DNA from: CBFFRJ01 sp051486985
GTDB lineage: Bacteria; Pseudomonadota; Gammaproteobacteria; Enterobacterales; Enterobacteriaceae
DNA length: 64,000 nucleotides
NCBI RefSeq assembly: GCF_051486985.1
Contig: NZ_JAHVDV010000023.1
Span: forward strand, 24,825 to 88,824
Direction: 5' to 3'
A program made the translations under genes and the position numbers. Every line of letters begins with the position of its first letter. The first letter of the stretch is position 1. This document shows positions 28,094 through 37,265 of the stretch, piece after piece. The notes beneath the pieces are model-generated. The model was not told the origin of the DNA. It worked only from the letters and a program-made list of their open reading frames with translations, and did no database searches.

Positions 28094-29911
28094 ATGGATT
28101 TTTACTTTTCCCGTTTTGAACATCGCCAGCCGCCTGAGCCACTCAACACACCTCGCTGGGTGATGATGACCTGGCAGGTTTTAGCAGTAGCGGCGCTGAT
28201 CCTCGGAGCCAATTATATTTACTGGCGCTGGACAGCCTCATTAAATACCGATGCCCTCTGGTATGCCCTGCCGCTGGTGTTAGCAGAGACCCTGGCCTGG
28301 ATCGGCACGGTGCTGTTTACCATTAATTTGTGGAAAGAAGACGATCCGCTGCAAACCACACCGCCTGCGGAGATTAACGATTGCCTGCTGGCGGAGGAAA
28401 AGGTCGAGTCCCGTCCCATCAGGGTGGATCTGTTTATTGCGACCTACTCCGAAGATGTGGAGCTTGTCAGACTTTCCATTCGTGACGCCATGAAAATGGA
28501 GTACCCCTTCCCGCTGGACTACCGTGTGCATGTGCTGGACGACGGGCGTCGCCCGGCGATGCGCGCTGTCTGTGAAGAGGAGGGGGTAAATTATATTACC
28601 CGCCAGACCAACACTGGCTACAAGGCAGGGAATCTGCGCAACGGGCTTGAGCAGACCGACGGCGATTTTCTCATTATCTGTGACGCCGATACCCGCGTTT
28701 TCCCGACGCTGCTCAGCCACACAATGGGCTATTTCCGCGACCCTGATGTAGCCTGGGTGCAGACGCCGCAGTGGTTTTACGATCTTCCTGAAGGGGAGAA
28801 CCTGGCCCGCTGGCTTGAGCGTAAAGCGGGCAAGGCAGGCTATGGCGTGGGCTGGCTTATGCAAAAACTCATCGGGCCTGTTACCGTTGGCCGCGATCCC
28901 TTCTTTAACGATCCACGAATGTTCTATGACGTCATTCTGCGCCGTCGTAACTGGGCCAACGCCGCATTCTGCTGCGGCGCGGCCTCCGTTCACCGCCGCG
29001 AAGCGGTGATGCAGGCGGCCCTGCGCAGCTATGTCTGGACCGTGGAGGAGGAGATTAACCGCCACACCAGGGATATACGCGATCCCGCCACGCGTCAGGC
29101 ACTGGAAGAGGCTATGCGACCGCACGTGGCGTTTGACACCGAACTCACCCCCTATAAATTTCACGTCTCTGAAGATATCTATACCTCGATTTTGCTGCAT
29201 GGCGACGCTGCCCGGCGCTGGCGCTCGGTAATGCATCCGCGTATCGAGTCCAAAATGCTTTCGCCCCAGGACATGCTGACGTGGATGATCCAGCGTTTTA
29301 AATACGCCGCAGGCTCGCTGGACATACTGTTTCACGACAATATTTTCAGTCGCCGCCGCTTTAAGCTCTCCCTGCCGCAAACGCTAATGTACGCCACCAC
29401 CTTCTGGTCCTACATGGCCTGCGTCTGGAATACCGTTTTTCTGATTTCGCCGATTATCTATTTGTTTACCGGCATCCCGCCGGTCTCTGCATGGTCGACG
29501 CCCTTCTATCTCCATTTCCTGCCCTTTTTTATTCTGTCAGAGCTGGCCTTTATGTTCGGCACCTGGGGCATTTCCGCCTGGGATGGCAGGGCCTCATACC
29601 TCTCTTTTTTCTCTATGAACCTGCGAGCGCTCAGCACCGTGCTGCGCGGTGAGCAGATAAAATTTCATGTCACCCCGAAGGAGCGCCAGGCGGGCCGTTT
29701 TCTCTACCTCGTAAAGCCACAAATTGCCATTGTGCTGTTAACGCTTGTCGGGCTTATCTGGGGCGGCATTCAGGTAGCACGGGGACAGGTTGACGATCCT
29801 TCCGGCTACGTCATCAATATCTTCTGGGGAGCGGTCAACATTGCCGCCATGCTGCCATTGATACTGGCTGCCATCTGGACGCCTGCGGAAGACGCGGAGA
29901 CGAGCCAATGA
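28094..29911 (+). CDS. Cellulose-synthase-like family 2 glycosyltransferase
   Basis: A 605-aa membrane GT2. Two N-terminal helices are followed by a cytosolic catalytic domain with LDDG (Asp149/150), the DxD motif CDADTR (Asp197/199), a TED-type acceptor motif reading SED (Glu360-Asp361) and a Q-x-x-R-W position reading QRFKY (Gln400), then four or more helices. BcsA-type enzymes build and extrude beta-glucans. No PilZ domain is evident, and no BcsB or BcsC partner is present, so c-di-GMP control and the usual export route are not indicated. I start at ATG 28,094, where similarity-like text begins; the frame is open to 27,941. The stop overlaps the next start by four bases (ATGA). Confidence 0.85.
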   Translation: MDFYFSRFEHRQPPEPLNTPRWVMMTWQVLAVAALILGANYIYWRWTASLNTDALWYALPLVLAETLAWIGTVLFTINLWKEDDPLQTTPPAEINDCLLAEEKVESRPIRVDLFIATYSEDVELVRLSIRDAMKMEYPFPLDYRVHVLDDGRRPAMRAVCEEEGVNYITRQTNTGYKAGNLRNGLEQTDGDFLIICDADTRVFPTLLSHTMGYFRDPDVAWVQTPQWFYDLPEGENLARWLERKAGKAGYGVGWLMQKLIGPVTVGRDPFFNDPRMFYDVILRRRNWANAAFCCGAASVHRREAVMQAALRSYVWTVEEEINRHTRDIRDPATRQALEEAMRPHVAFDTELTPYKFHVSEDIYTSILLHGDAARRWRSVMHPRIESKMLSPQDMLTWMIQRFKYAAGSLDILFHDNIFSRRRFKLSLPQTLMYATTFWSYMACVWNTVFLISPIIYLFTGIPPVSAWSTPFYLHFLPFFILSELAFMFGTWGISAWDGRASYLSFFSMNLRALSTVLRGEQIKFHVTPKERQAGRFLYLVKPQIAIVLLTLVGLIWGGIQVARGQVDDPSGYVINIFWGAVNIAAMLPLILAAIWTPAEDAETSQ

Positions 29912-31239
29912 GAAAACGCGATGCGCTACTCTCTGCCCGCAGCTACCTCACTATCCTGCTCGGCTTTTTGCTGGGCTTCGCCATTGTCGTCTGGGTCGAA
30001 AAACAGATGCCTACCCGCATTGAGAGCAGCAGCGGCATGACGCTCAGCAAGGATTTTCCGCCGCTGCCTGCCCCACGTGAGTTAACGTTTGATGAGGCCA
30101 TCTGGGCGCGGGTCGCCTGGCAGTATTACGTGAATAATACCCAGCCCAATGGGCTGGCGAATGGGCATGACCAGGAGCCGTGGTTCAGTCTGTGGAGCAT
30201 TGGCAGCTACCTCTTTGCCGCAGTGGCGGCAAAACAGTTGGGTATTCTGACTACTGACGAGTTTGATGAGCGGATCGCGACGGCACTCTTTACCCTGGGC
30301 CAGCTTCCGCTGAACCCGCAGGGGCTGCCTGCGGCTTACTATCACGCGGACACGCTGAAAATACTGGGAAAACCCGAGTCATCTGCCATCGGAATGGGCC
30401 GTTTGTTGAACGCACTGCAAGCGCTGTTGTGGCGTTACCCGCAGCATGCCCCCGCCGTACGCGATCTCTTTAACCAGTGGAAGGTGGGAGCGCTGATTGA
30501 AACCAGCACCACCAGCCAGGCCGCAGCCGCTTTGCATCACTGGGCGCTGGCGACCGACGAACCACGAAACAGCTTTGGTTACCGACTGTATGCCAGCCAT
30601 ACGCTGCGGCTGATTGACAGTGCCGCGGGGCTTGCGGTGACAAACCCGCCTCAGGGCCAGCAGATGATTGATATCGACGGCATCATGGTGCCTGACGAGG
30701 GGCTACGCACCCCGTGGGGACGCCAGCCTTCTCTGATTAGCCTGCCCTACCTGCTTACCGGGCTGGAGCTCGGTTTTGACGCCCAGAGCGCAGAAATCAC
30801 CTGGCGCATTATGCAAATACAGCAGCGTCGCCACAGCCTGCGCGTCAGCAAACCGCCCATCAGCACGGACTACGCCGAACCCGCCCCGGACTATGTTAAC
30901 GACCTGCCGGACCGCCAGCCTCTTCAGAACCGCGCCCTGCGCGATGCAACCCCGGAGCAAACGGCCATCGTCTCAACCCGATCCGCGTTTGCCTGGTATG
31001 CCCTGTTTCGCAACGGCTGGAGCGAAGCGTTGCGCCAGCAGGTGCAGCGGCTGCAAGTCCCCGGTAAAGGCTGGCAGCGGGGTCTGAACCTGAACAGCAG
31101 CGTAAATGACGTTGTTGATGCCGATACCAACGCGATTGTCCTCGAAAGCCTGGCCTACATTGCCCACGGGCAGATGCTTTGCCTCGCCTGCCTTAACGCC
31201 GACGCCCACCCCCTCTCTTCAGCAGGAGCGACGCCATGA
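29908..31239 (+). CDS. DUF3131 protein 1, membrane-anchored
   Basis: A 443-aa protein with one N-terminal membrane anchor (SYLTILLGFLLGFAIVVWVE) and a periplasmic DUF3131-type domain. The family landmarks are WARVAWQYYVNNTQPNGLAN near the start, LGILTTDEFDERI, and DADTNAIVLESLAYI near the end. DUF3131 belongs, as I recall, to the glucoamylase-like (alpha/alpha toroid) group, so glycan hydrolysis or binding is a reasonable guess. It is the first of three tandem paralogs between the GT2 and a globin gene, coupled to both neighbours by ATGA overlaps. Confidence 0.78.
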   Translation: MRKRDALLSARSYLTILLGFLLGFAIVVWVEKQMPTRIESSSGMTLSKDFPPLPAPRELTFDEAIWARVAWQYYVNNTQPNGLANGHDQEPWFSLWSIGSYLFAAVAAKQLGILTTDEFDERIATALFTLGQLPLNPQGLPAAYYHADTLKILGKPESSAIGMGRLLNALQALLWRYPQHAPAVRDLFNQWKVGALIETSTTSQAAAALHHWALATDEPRNSFGYRLYASHTLRLIDSAAGLAVTNPPQGQQMIDIDGIMVPDEGLRTPWGRQPSLISLPYLLTGLELGFDAQSAEITWRIMQIQQRRHSLRVSKPPISTDYAEPAPDYVNDLPDRQPLQNRALRDATPEQTAIVSTRSAFAWYALFRNGWSEALRQQVQRLQVPGKGWQRGLNLNSSVNDVVDADTNAIVLESLAYIAHGQMLCLACLNADAHPLSSAGATP

Positions 31240-32783
31240 AGCTGAAATTCATTCTCTTTTTCCCTCTTCTGGCCGGACTCATGGCGTTCTGGCTGGCGCT
31301 GTCTGCCGCTAATGCCGCGCCGGGTCTGCCGGCGTCTGATTACCGCCCACGCAGTGGGGAGCTCAGCCCCCGGGAGATGGCTATCGCCAAAAATGCCTGG
31401 CAATATTTTGTCTCTAACTATCAGCCAACGACCGGGCTTGTGAACGCGGTAAATAAGTATCCCTCAACCACGATGTGGGACAGCGCCTCTTATCTGGCTG
31501 CCATGACTGCGGCCCGCGAGCTCGGCATCATTGATAAAGCCGAATTTGACCGTCGGATGCTGAAATTTCTCGCCACGCTGAACAAACTGGTGCTGTTTCG
31601 CAATGAACTGCCCAATAAAGCCTATAACACCATTAGCGGGCAGAAGGTGGACTACCAGAACAAACCCGGCGAGATCGGCTTTTCAGCCCTTGATATTGGC
31701 AGGATGCTGGTGTGGCTTAAGGTTATCAAGGAGCGCTACCCGGAATACGGCAACAGCATTGACAACGTTGTGCTTGGCTGGGACTTCAGCCACGCCGTCG
31801 ATCCTTGTGGAACACTCTATGGTGCCTACCTGGAAAATGGCCAGCCAAAGTATGTGCAGGAGGGGCGGCTCGGCTATGAGGAGTACGGTGCAGCGGGCTT
31901 CCAGCTCTGGGGTTTCACCACCTGCCAGGCCAGCCGACCGCAGCCCTATGAGCTGGCGGAAATTTACTGCGTTCTGGTGCCCTATGATTCACGCGATCCC
32001 CGCCGTACCTCGCAACACAACTACGTGGTGACAGAGTCATATCTGCTTTATGGCCTTGAGTTTGGATTCGATAATCCGACGGATCGCAATAACAGCCCGC
32101 GGGATTATTCCCACCCCTGGATGAAGAACTTTGCCGATCGCGTCTATCAGGCGCAGGAGAATCGCTACGCGATAACCGGCGTGCTAACTGCCCGCTCGGA
32201 ACATCAACTCGATAAATCCCCCTACTTCGTTTACGACACCGTATTCAGCGATGGCTTTAACTGGAACACCATTACCGATAAGGGACAGTTCGTGCCTGAA
32301 ACAGCCGCCGTCTCCCTCAAAGCCGCGCTTGGTATGTGGGTGTTATGGGATTCTCCCTACACGGACCGCCTGTTTAATACCATTGAAAACGCCAATGAAG
32401 AGGGCAAAGGATACTACGAGGGGTTGTACGAAAATGGTGACGGTCCTATCAAGGAGTTTACCGCCAACAACAACGGCATCATGCTGGAGGCACTGCTGTT
32501 TAAAAAAGAGGGCAAGCTGCTGCAGTTCAACAGCGACAACCCGAAAAATCACGATTTCGCCCCCTCGTTATGGGACAAAAAGCTTCTCGACCAGTTCGAA
32601 GAGAACAACACCCGACGCAACCGTCCATTCCTGAACAGTACGCCAGCCGTGAAAAGCTGGTGTGAACAGACCGGGGTTACGCAGCGGACCAGACCTGCCT
32701 GTCAGGCCTGCCAGTGTGCCGCCTGTAGCGCGGATGAGCCGATTAAACTTCCGCCGGTAACCGCGCAATGCTTAAAACCCTAG
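31236..32783 (+). CDS. DUF3131 protein 2, exported
   Basis: A 515-aa protein with a signal peptide or anchor (FFPLLAGLMAFWLALSAANA). The DUF3131 landmarks recur: AKNAWQYFVSNYQPTTGLVN, TMWDSASYLAAMTAARELGI, FSALDIGRMLVWL and NNNGIMLEALLFKKEGKLLQ. It is the longest of the three paralogs and ends in a Cys-rich tail (ACQACQCAACSAD), which suggests disulfide bonds in the periplasm. Start and stop overlap both neighbours (4 and 16 bases). Without known enzymology I only call it a probable periplasmic glycan-active or glycan-binding protein. Confidence 0.8.
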   Translation: MKLKFILFFPLLAGLMAFWLALSAANAAPGLPASDYRPRSGELSPREMAIAKNAWQYFVSNYQPTTGLVNAVNKYPSTTMWDSASYLAAMTAARELGIIDKAEFDRRMLKFLATLNKLVLFRNELPNKAYNTISGQKVDYQNKPGEIGFSALDIGRMLVWLKVIKERYPEYGNSIDNVVLGWDFSHAVDPCGTLYGAYLENGQPKYVQEGRLGYEEYGAAGFQLWGFTTCQASRPQPYELAEIYCVLVPYDSRDPRRTSQHNYVVTESYLLYGLEFGFDNPTDRNNSPRDYSHPWMKNFADRVYQAQENRYAITGVLTARSEHQLDKSPYFVYDTVFSDGFNWNTITDKGQFVPETAAVSLKAALGMWVLWDSPYTDRLFNTIENANEEGKGYYEGLYENGDGPIKEFTANNNGIMLEALLFKKEGKLLQFNSDNPKNHDFAPSLWDKKLLDQFEENNTRRNRPFLNSTPAVKSWCEQTGVTQRTRPACQACQCAACSADEPIKLPPVTAQCLKP

Positions 32784-34162
32784 CCGGCTGGCTGACCGCT
32801 GTCGCCCTTGTGGCCCTCATCGCCTTCGCGCTGTTCAGCCGCGACGGCGAGGGGTGGCGCTGGGTGACCAAAGGCGGCTGGCATACCACGGCGCGCATCG
32901 GCAGCCTGACGCCGCAGGAGCAGGCGTGGGCGCGTATCGCCTGGCGTTACTTTCAGAACAACACCCAGCCGCAGACCGGGCTGGTTAACGGCAGTGATAA
33001 ACAGCCGCGCGTCACCTTATGGCAAATGGGCGATACCCTTATCGCGCTGCTCGCCGCCAGAGAGCTGGGGCTGGTGAAGGAGGATGAATTTGACGCAAGG
33101 CTGACCCGCCTGCTCGGCACGCTTAACCGCCTGACGCTCACTGACACTCGAACCCCTGGCAGACTTTACTCCAGCCTGACGGCGACCCCGGTCGATTTTT
33201 CCGGTAAACCTGCCCGCAGCGGCTGGTCTGCAAAAGATATGGGGCGACTGATGCTGGCGCTGCGCCTGACCGCTGAACGTGCTCCGCAGTACCGGGAGTA
33301 TCTGGATAAAATTGTCCTGCGCTGGAACTTCTGCCCGGTCATGGACAAAGAGGGAGAGCTGTGGTCCGCCTCGCTGCAAAACGGGAAACCCGTGGTGCGT
33401 GAGGAGCTGCGGCTCGGCGAGAGCGAATATGCGGCCAGCGCGTTTCGCCTCTGGGGATTCCCGGTGGGAAAAGCCCTCTCCCCGCCGTCGCGCAACGTCA
33501 TAATCTATCAGCGCAGCCTTGCCGTGGATGCACGCGATCCGCGCACCACCTGGCAACCTTCACTACTGACGACCCTGCCCGCCATGCTCCCCGGACTGGA
33601 GTTCGGCTGGCAGCCCCCTGGCATCCCGGACGAGCTACAAAAAAACCTGCGTAGCCGGGCTGAAGGGGTATGGCTGAGCCAGAAGACGCGCTGGGAGCAG
33701 GATAAAGTGCTGACCGCCCGCGCCGATTTCTCCCTCGCCCAGGCGCCGTGGCATATGGAGGATACCGTCTGGGGTAATGGTTATGCCTGGAACACGCTCG
33801 GCGATGATGGTCGCGACTACCCCCGCCTGGCGCAGGTGTCGACTAAAGCGGTATTTATGCTCTGGACGCTCTGGGATACCGACTATACCGATGCCCTGAT
33901 GGCGGTTATCCGGCATCTGAATAACCCGCAGCAGGGCTGGTACGAAGGCCGCCTTGAAGCCACCGGTGACGTCAACAGGGTGGTCACCCTCTCCACCAAC
34001 GCTATGGTTCTGGAGACGCTGCTTTATAAACACAACGGTGGACCGCTATTTAACGACGGCCTGACGGATGCGGAGAGCTATTTCTCGCGCCGCACCGCAG
34101 ACGAATTCAACCCACCCGGCCTCTGTCTGCCGGGCGAGCGGGACACGAGGACCGCACCATGA
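32768..34162 (+). CDS. DUF3131 protein 3, membrane-anchored
   Basis: A 464-aa paralog of the two preceding proteins, with an N-terminal helix (LTAVALVALIAFALF), the segments RIAWRYFQNNTQPQTGLVNG and SAKDMGRLMLALRLTAERAP, and the C-terminal TLSTNAMVLETLLYKHNGGP. It is closer to paralog 2 than to paralog 1 in the central region (WNFCPVMDKEGELW against WDFSHAVDPCGTLY). It overlaps paralog 2 by 16 bases and the globin gene by four, so all seven genes of the operon are tightly coupled. Confidence 0.8.
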   Translation: MLKTLAGWLTAVALVALIAFALFSRDGEGWRWVTKGGWHTTARIGSLTPQEQAWARIAWRYFQNNTQPQTGLVNGSDKQPRVTLWQMGDTLIALLAARELGLVKEDEFDARLTRLLGTLNRLTLTDTRTPGRLYSSLTATPVDFSGKPARSGWSAKDMGRLMLALRLTAERAPQYREYLDKIVLRWNFCPVMDKEGELWSASLQNGKPVVREELRLGESEYAASAFRLWGFPVGKALSPPSRNVIIYQRSLAVDARDPRTTWQPSLLTTLPAMLPGLEFGWQPPGIPDELQKNLRSRAEGVWLSQKTRWEQDKVLTARADFSLAQAPWHMEDTVWGNGYAWNTLGDDGRDYPRLAQVSTKAVFMLWTLWDTDYTDALMAVIRHLNNPQQGWYEGRLEATGDVNRVVTLSTNAMVLETLLYKHNGGPLFNDGLTDAESYFSRRTADEFNPPGLCLPGERDTRTAP

Positions 34163-34593
34163 AATTTTACCGGGATCTCTTTGAAGCCAGCCTGAACCGC
34201 GTGCTGCCTGACGACGATAAAACCCCCTTTTTTGAGGCCTTCTATGAGGCCTTTATGCATATGTCCCCCGAGACGGAGCGCCACTTTGCACGCCGCCCGA
34301 GTGAAGAGGGCCAGCGGATGGTTTTTAAAAGCTTCTTTGCCATGCTGGCGGTTGACGGCGCCCTTTTTGTCCCTGACTTCCTTGAGCGGCTGGCCCGTGA
34401 ACAAAGTCATGATGGGCTGCGTCTGCCGCCTCAGTTTTTTGCGCAGTGGCGGTTAGCGATGCTCAGTACCGTTCGCGCCCGCGATCCCCTTTGTGATGAG
34501 GAGATCATCACCGCATGGGCGATGGCCATTGCCCCGGGTCTGGAATACCTTCGTCGTCAGGCAGAGCTGCACTATCAGGCCGGAGGCGACTAA
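34159..34593 (+). CDS. Single-domain globin-like protein
   Basis: A 144-aa helical protein that fits a bacterial globin: Phe43 (ERHFARRP) at the CD1 position and His84 (REQSHDGLRLPPQFFAQW) at the proximal F8 position, followed by a G helix ending near residue 108. The LxxPPxFF text after the His is typical of globin and globin-coupled sensor domains. It lies inside the glycan operon, directly before the hybrid kinase (two-base gap), which suggests an oxygen, NO or redox input to that kinase. Haem binding is inferred, not shown. Confidence 0.65.
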   Translation: MKFYRDLFEASLNRVLPDDDKTPFFEAFYEAFMHMSPETERHFARRPSEEGQRMVFKSFFAMLAVDGALFVPDFLERLAREQSHDGLRLPPQFFAQWRLAMLSTVRARDPLCDEEIITAWAMAIAPGLEYLRRQAELHYQAGGD

Positions 34594-34595
34594 CG

Positions 34596-37265
34596 ATGCA
34601 CACCTCCTCCTGTTTCGATCTTAACGTCCTGCCGTCGGCGGTGATGATTTACGACGCGACCGGCTGCCTGCTGGCATGGAATGATAAGGTGGCGCTTTTT
34701 TACCCGGTGATTGCTCCCTGGCTTGCGCCAGGGGCGACGCTGGAAAGCCTGGCGGAAAGATTTATTGATGCGGGCTATAACATCGATCCCCTGCGCCGCC
34801 AGACGCTACGGGACGCCATCATCCGCAACTGCCGTCAAACGAGCCATTGTGAAGTCCGCCAGTCGGGACAGCGGCGGCTTTATGTGCAGCATCAACGGCT
34901 ACCGGACGGCGGCATTGTCAGTCTGCATACGGATATCACCGAACTTGACGAGGCGCAGCGCTCGCGGAGCCAACTGCACGACGATTTTTTACTGACGGCG
35001 GAGTCAATTCAGATAGGCATTTTCGACTGGCAGGTGTCCCACGACATTCTGCAGGTCAACGACACGCTGCTGGCGATGGTCGGCCAGTCCCGTGGGCAGT
35101 GGCGCTACCCGCTGCGATTTTTGCTTAATCTGGTTCACGAAGAGGATCGCGCCACCCTGCGCCACGCCCTGATAACCTCAAAAAAAGATCATATGCCGGT
35201 ATTTGAGTGTGAAATCCGTGTTCAGCATCAGACCCAGGGCTTACGCTGGATGCTGCTGTCCGGGCAGGTGGTGACACTCACTATCGATCAAAAAGCCGAG
35301 CGCGTGATAGGCACACTCCAGGACATCACCCGGCGTAAAGAGGCCGAACTGCTCGCCATTGAAGCGGCTAAGGTCGCCAGGGAAGCTAACGAGGCAAAAA
35401 GCGCGTTTCTGGCCAACATGAGTCATGAAATTCGCACCCCTATGAACGGCATTCTGGGGATGACTCAGCTCTGCCTGGACACGCCGCTTAACCCCGATCA
35501 GCGCGAATATCTGTCGCTGGTGATGAGCTCAGCCCGGTCACTTCTGCACATCATTAACGACATTCTCGACTTCTCGCGCATTGAGGCGGGTAAGGTGGTG
35601 ATGGATGAGGAGCCGCTGGATATCCGCCCCTTTCTTCAGTCGCTGATCCGCCTCCATATGCCTGCTGCCAGCGAAAAGGGCATTGAGCTACTGGTGGATG
35701 TCGCAGCCGGCGTGCCGGAGGTGCTGATAGCGGACGGGCCACGGCTGCGTCAGATCCTGACCAACCTGCTGGGCAACGCCCTGAAGTTTACCCACCAGGG
35801 GGAAGTGCTGCTTGCAGTACAGCCTGCTGAGAAGGAGGGGCACTGGCGTTTTCTGGTGCGCGACAGCGGCATCGGCATTCCCGTGGAGAAGCAGCAGGCC
35901 ATCTTCGAAGCCTTCAGCCAGGCGGACAGCTCCACCACCCGACGCTATGGTGGAACGGGGCTCGGCCTGACCATCTCCGCACGGCTGGTCTCCCTCATGG
36001 GCGGGACGCTGACGGTTGAGAGCGAGCCGGGCACGGGCAGCGAGTTTTCCTTTACCCTGCCTCTGACCGGGCAGCAGGCCGCGCACGCGCCCCTCAGACG
36101 CTTTAACGGCGAACGGGTGCTGGTGGTGGATGATAACAGCACTAACCTGCGTCTGCTGGATACCATGCTCCGCCAGATGGGGCTTACCCCCACCGGTGTG
36201 AATAATGCCAGCGAGGCGCTGCGCCTGGTCGCTTCCCAACCCTTCTGGCCGCTGATCCTGCTTGATGCCCAAATGCCGGACATGGACGGCGTTTCGCTGG
36301 CGCTTGAGCTCTCCGTACTGCCGCAGACCAGGCAAAGCCATATCATCATGCTGAGTTCAATGAGCCGCCACTTTGACCCTAAAATGCTTAAGCGCATCGG
36401 CGTCGCCCACTATCTGCATAAACCCGTGGCGCAACATGAACTGCATCAGGCAATAGCCAGTACTTTTGAACCCGCCCCTCCGGTAGTTCTGCCCCCTGCC
36501 CCAGCCGCCGTTGCGCCATGCCGTGAACAGCCAGGGCTGCGCGTGCTGCTGGCCGAGGATAACCTGGTCAATCAGAAGGTCGCCAGAAGGCTTCTGGAGC
36601 GGCTCGGACACCAGTGCGAGGTGGTAGACAATGGCCGTATCGCGCTGGAGCACTGGCGCGCGGCGTCCTGGGACGTTCTGCTTATCGACCTGCAAATGCC
36701 GGAAATGGATGGAGAAACGGCCATTCGCCTGCTCCGTGAAGAGGAGCAGGTGCAGGGTCGCGGCCACCAGCCCGCCATCGCCATGACCGCACACGCCATG
36801 CAGGGGGATAAAGCGCGCTGTCTTGCGATGGGCTTTGATGGCTATATCGCCAAACCCGTCAGCCAGGAGGCCCTGCATGACGAAATCACGCGTATTGTCT
36901 CCGGCAGCATTCAGGGACTGCCGGATGAGGCCCGCCTGTTAAAACAGTGTGCCGGGGACCCTCAGCTGGTCCTGGAGCTGTTAGGCCTGTTCAGCGAAGG
37001 GCTTGATGCGGCGATGGACGCCATCAGACAGGCCATCGATAACCGGGATCGCGAGGCGCTACGCCGCGCTGCACATAAGCTTCGCGGTGAAGCGGTCACC
37101 CTCGATTTTTCCGCGCTCGCCCGCGAGCTGCAACTGCTTGAGAGTCAGGCGCTGACGCTGGACGAGGCCGGGCTTATCGCGCTACGTCAAAGTCTTGACG
37201 AGGAGTGCAGCCGCGCCACAACCTGGCTGCACCACAGAATGCAGGAGACCAGCCATGCTCCCTAA
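34596..37265 (+). CDS. Hybrid sensor histidine kinase with two receivers and Hpt
   Basis: An 889-aa protein without clear membrane helices. In order: a short PAS-like N-terminus (1-~125), a second PAS/PAC region (~130-250), a DHp domain with His277 in MSHEIRTPMNG, an ATPase with NLLGNALKFTHQG, DSGIGIP and GTGLGL, receiver 1 (~510-630, Asp557 in DAQMPDMDG), receiver 2 (~650-770, Asp698 in DLQMPEMDG) and a C-terminal Hpt domain with His827 (AAHKLRGEAV). The ATG at 34,596 follows GGAGG; the frame is open further up inside the globin gene. A full phosphorelay ending in Hpt needs an external receiver, and the REC-PP2C protein at 24,457-25,671 is the obvious candidate. Confidence 0.9.
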   Translation: MHTSSCFDLNVLPSAVMIYDATGCLLAWNDKVALFYPVIAPWLAPGATLESLAERFIDAGYNIDPLRRQTLRDAIIRNCRQTSHCEVRQSGQRRLYVQHQRLPDGGIVSLHTDITELDEAQRSRSQLHDDFLLTAESIQIGIFDWQVSHDILQVNDTLLAMVGQSRGQWRYPLRFLLNLVHEEDRATLRHALITSKKDHMPVFECEIRVQHQTQGLRWMLLSGQVVTLTIDQKAERVIGTLQDITRRKEAELLAIEAAKVAREANEAKSAFLANMSHEIRTPMNGILGMTQLCLDTPLNPDQREYLSLVMSSARSLLHIINDILDFSRIEAGKVVMDEEPLDIRPFLQSLIRLHMPAASEKGIELLVDVAAGVPEVLIADGPRLRQILTNLLGNALKFTHQGEVLLAVQPAEKEGHWRFLVRDSGIGIPVEKQQAIFEAFSQADSSTTRRYGGTGLGLTISARLVSLMGGTLTVESEPGTGSEFSFTLPLTGQQAAHAPLRRFNGERVLVVDDNSTNLRLLDTMLRQMGLTPTGVNNASEALRLVASQPFWPLILLDAQMPDMDGVSLALELSVLPQTRQSHIIMLSSMSRHFDPKMLKRIGVAHYLHKPVAQHELHQAIASTFEPAPPVVLPPAPAAVAPCREQPGLRVLLAEDNLVNQKVARRLLERLGHQCEVVDNGRIALEHWRAASWDVLLIDLQMPEMDGETAIRLLREEEQVQGRGHQPAIAMTAHAMQGDKARCLAMGFDGYIAKPVSQEALHDEITRIVSGSIQGLPDEARLLKQCAGDPQLVLELLGLFSEGLDAAMDAIRQAIDNRDREALRRAAHKLRGEAVTLDFSALARELQLLESQALTLDEAGLIALRQSLDEECSRATTWLHHRMQETSHAP

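Noticed and set aside
28280..29380. 366-aa open frame antisense to the GT2 gene
   Set aside because: Shadow frame caused by GC-rich codon use of the synthase; its translation has no protein-like pattern and the sense strand has clear catalytic motifs.
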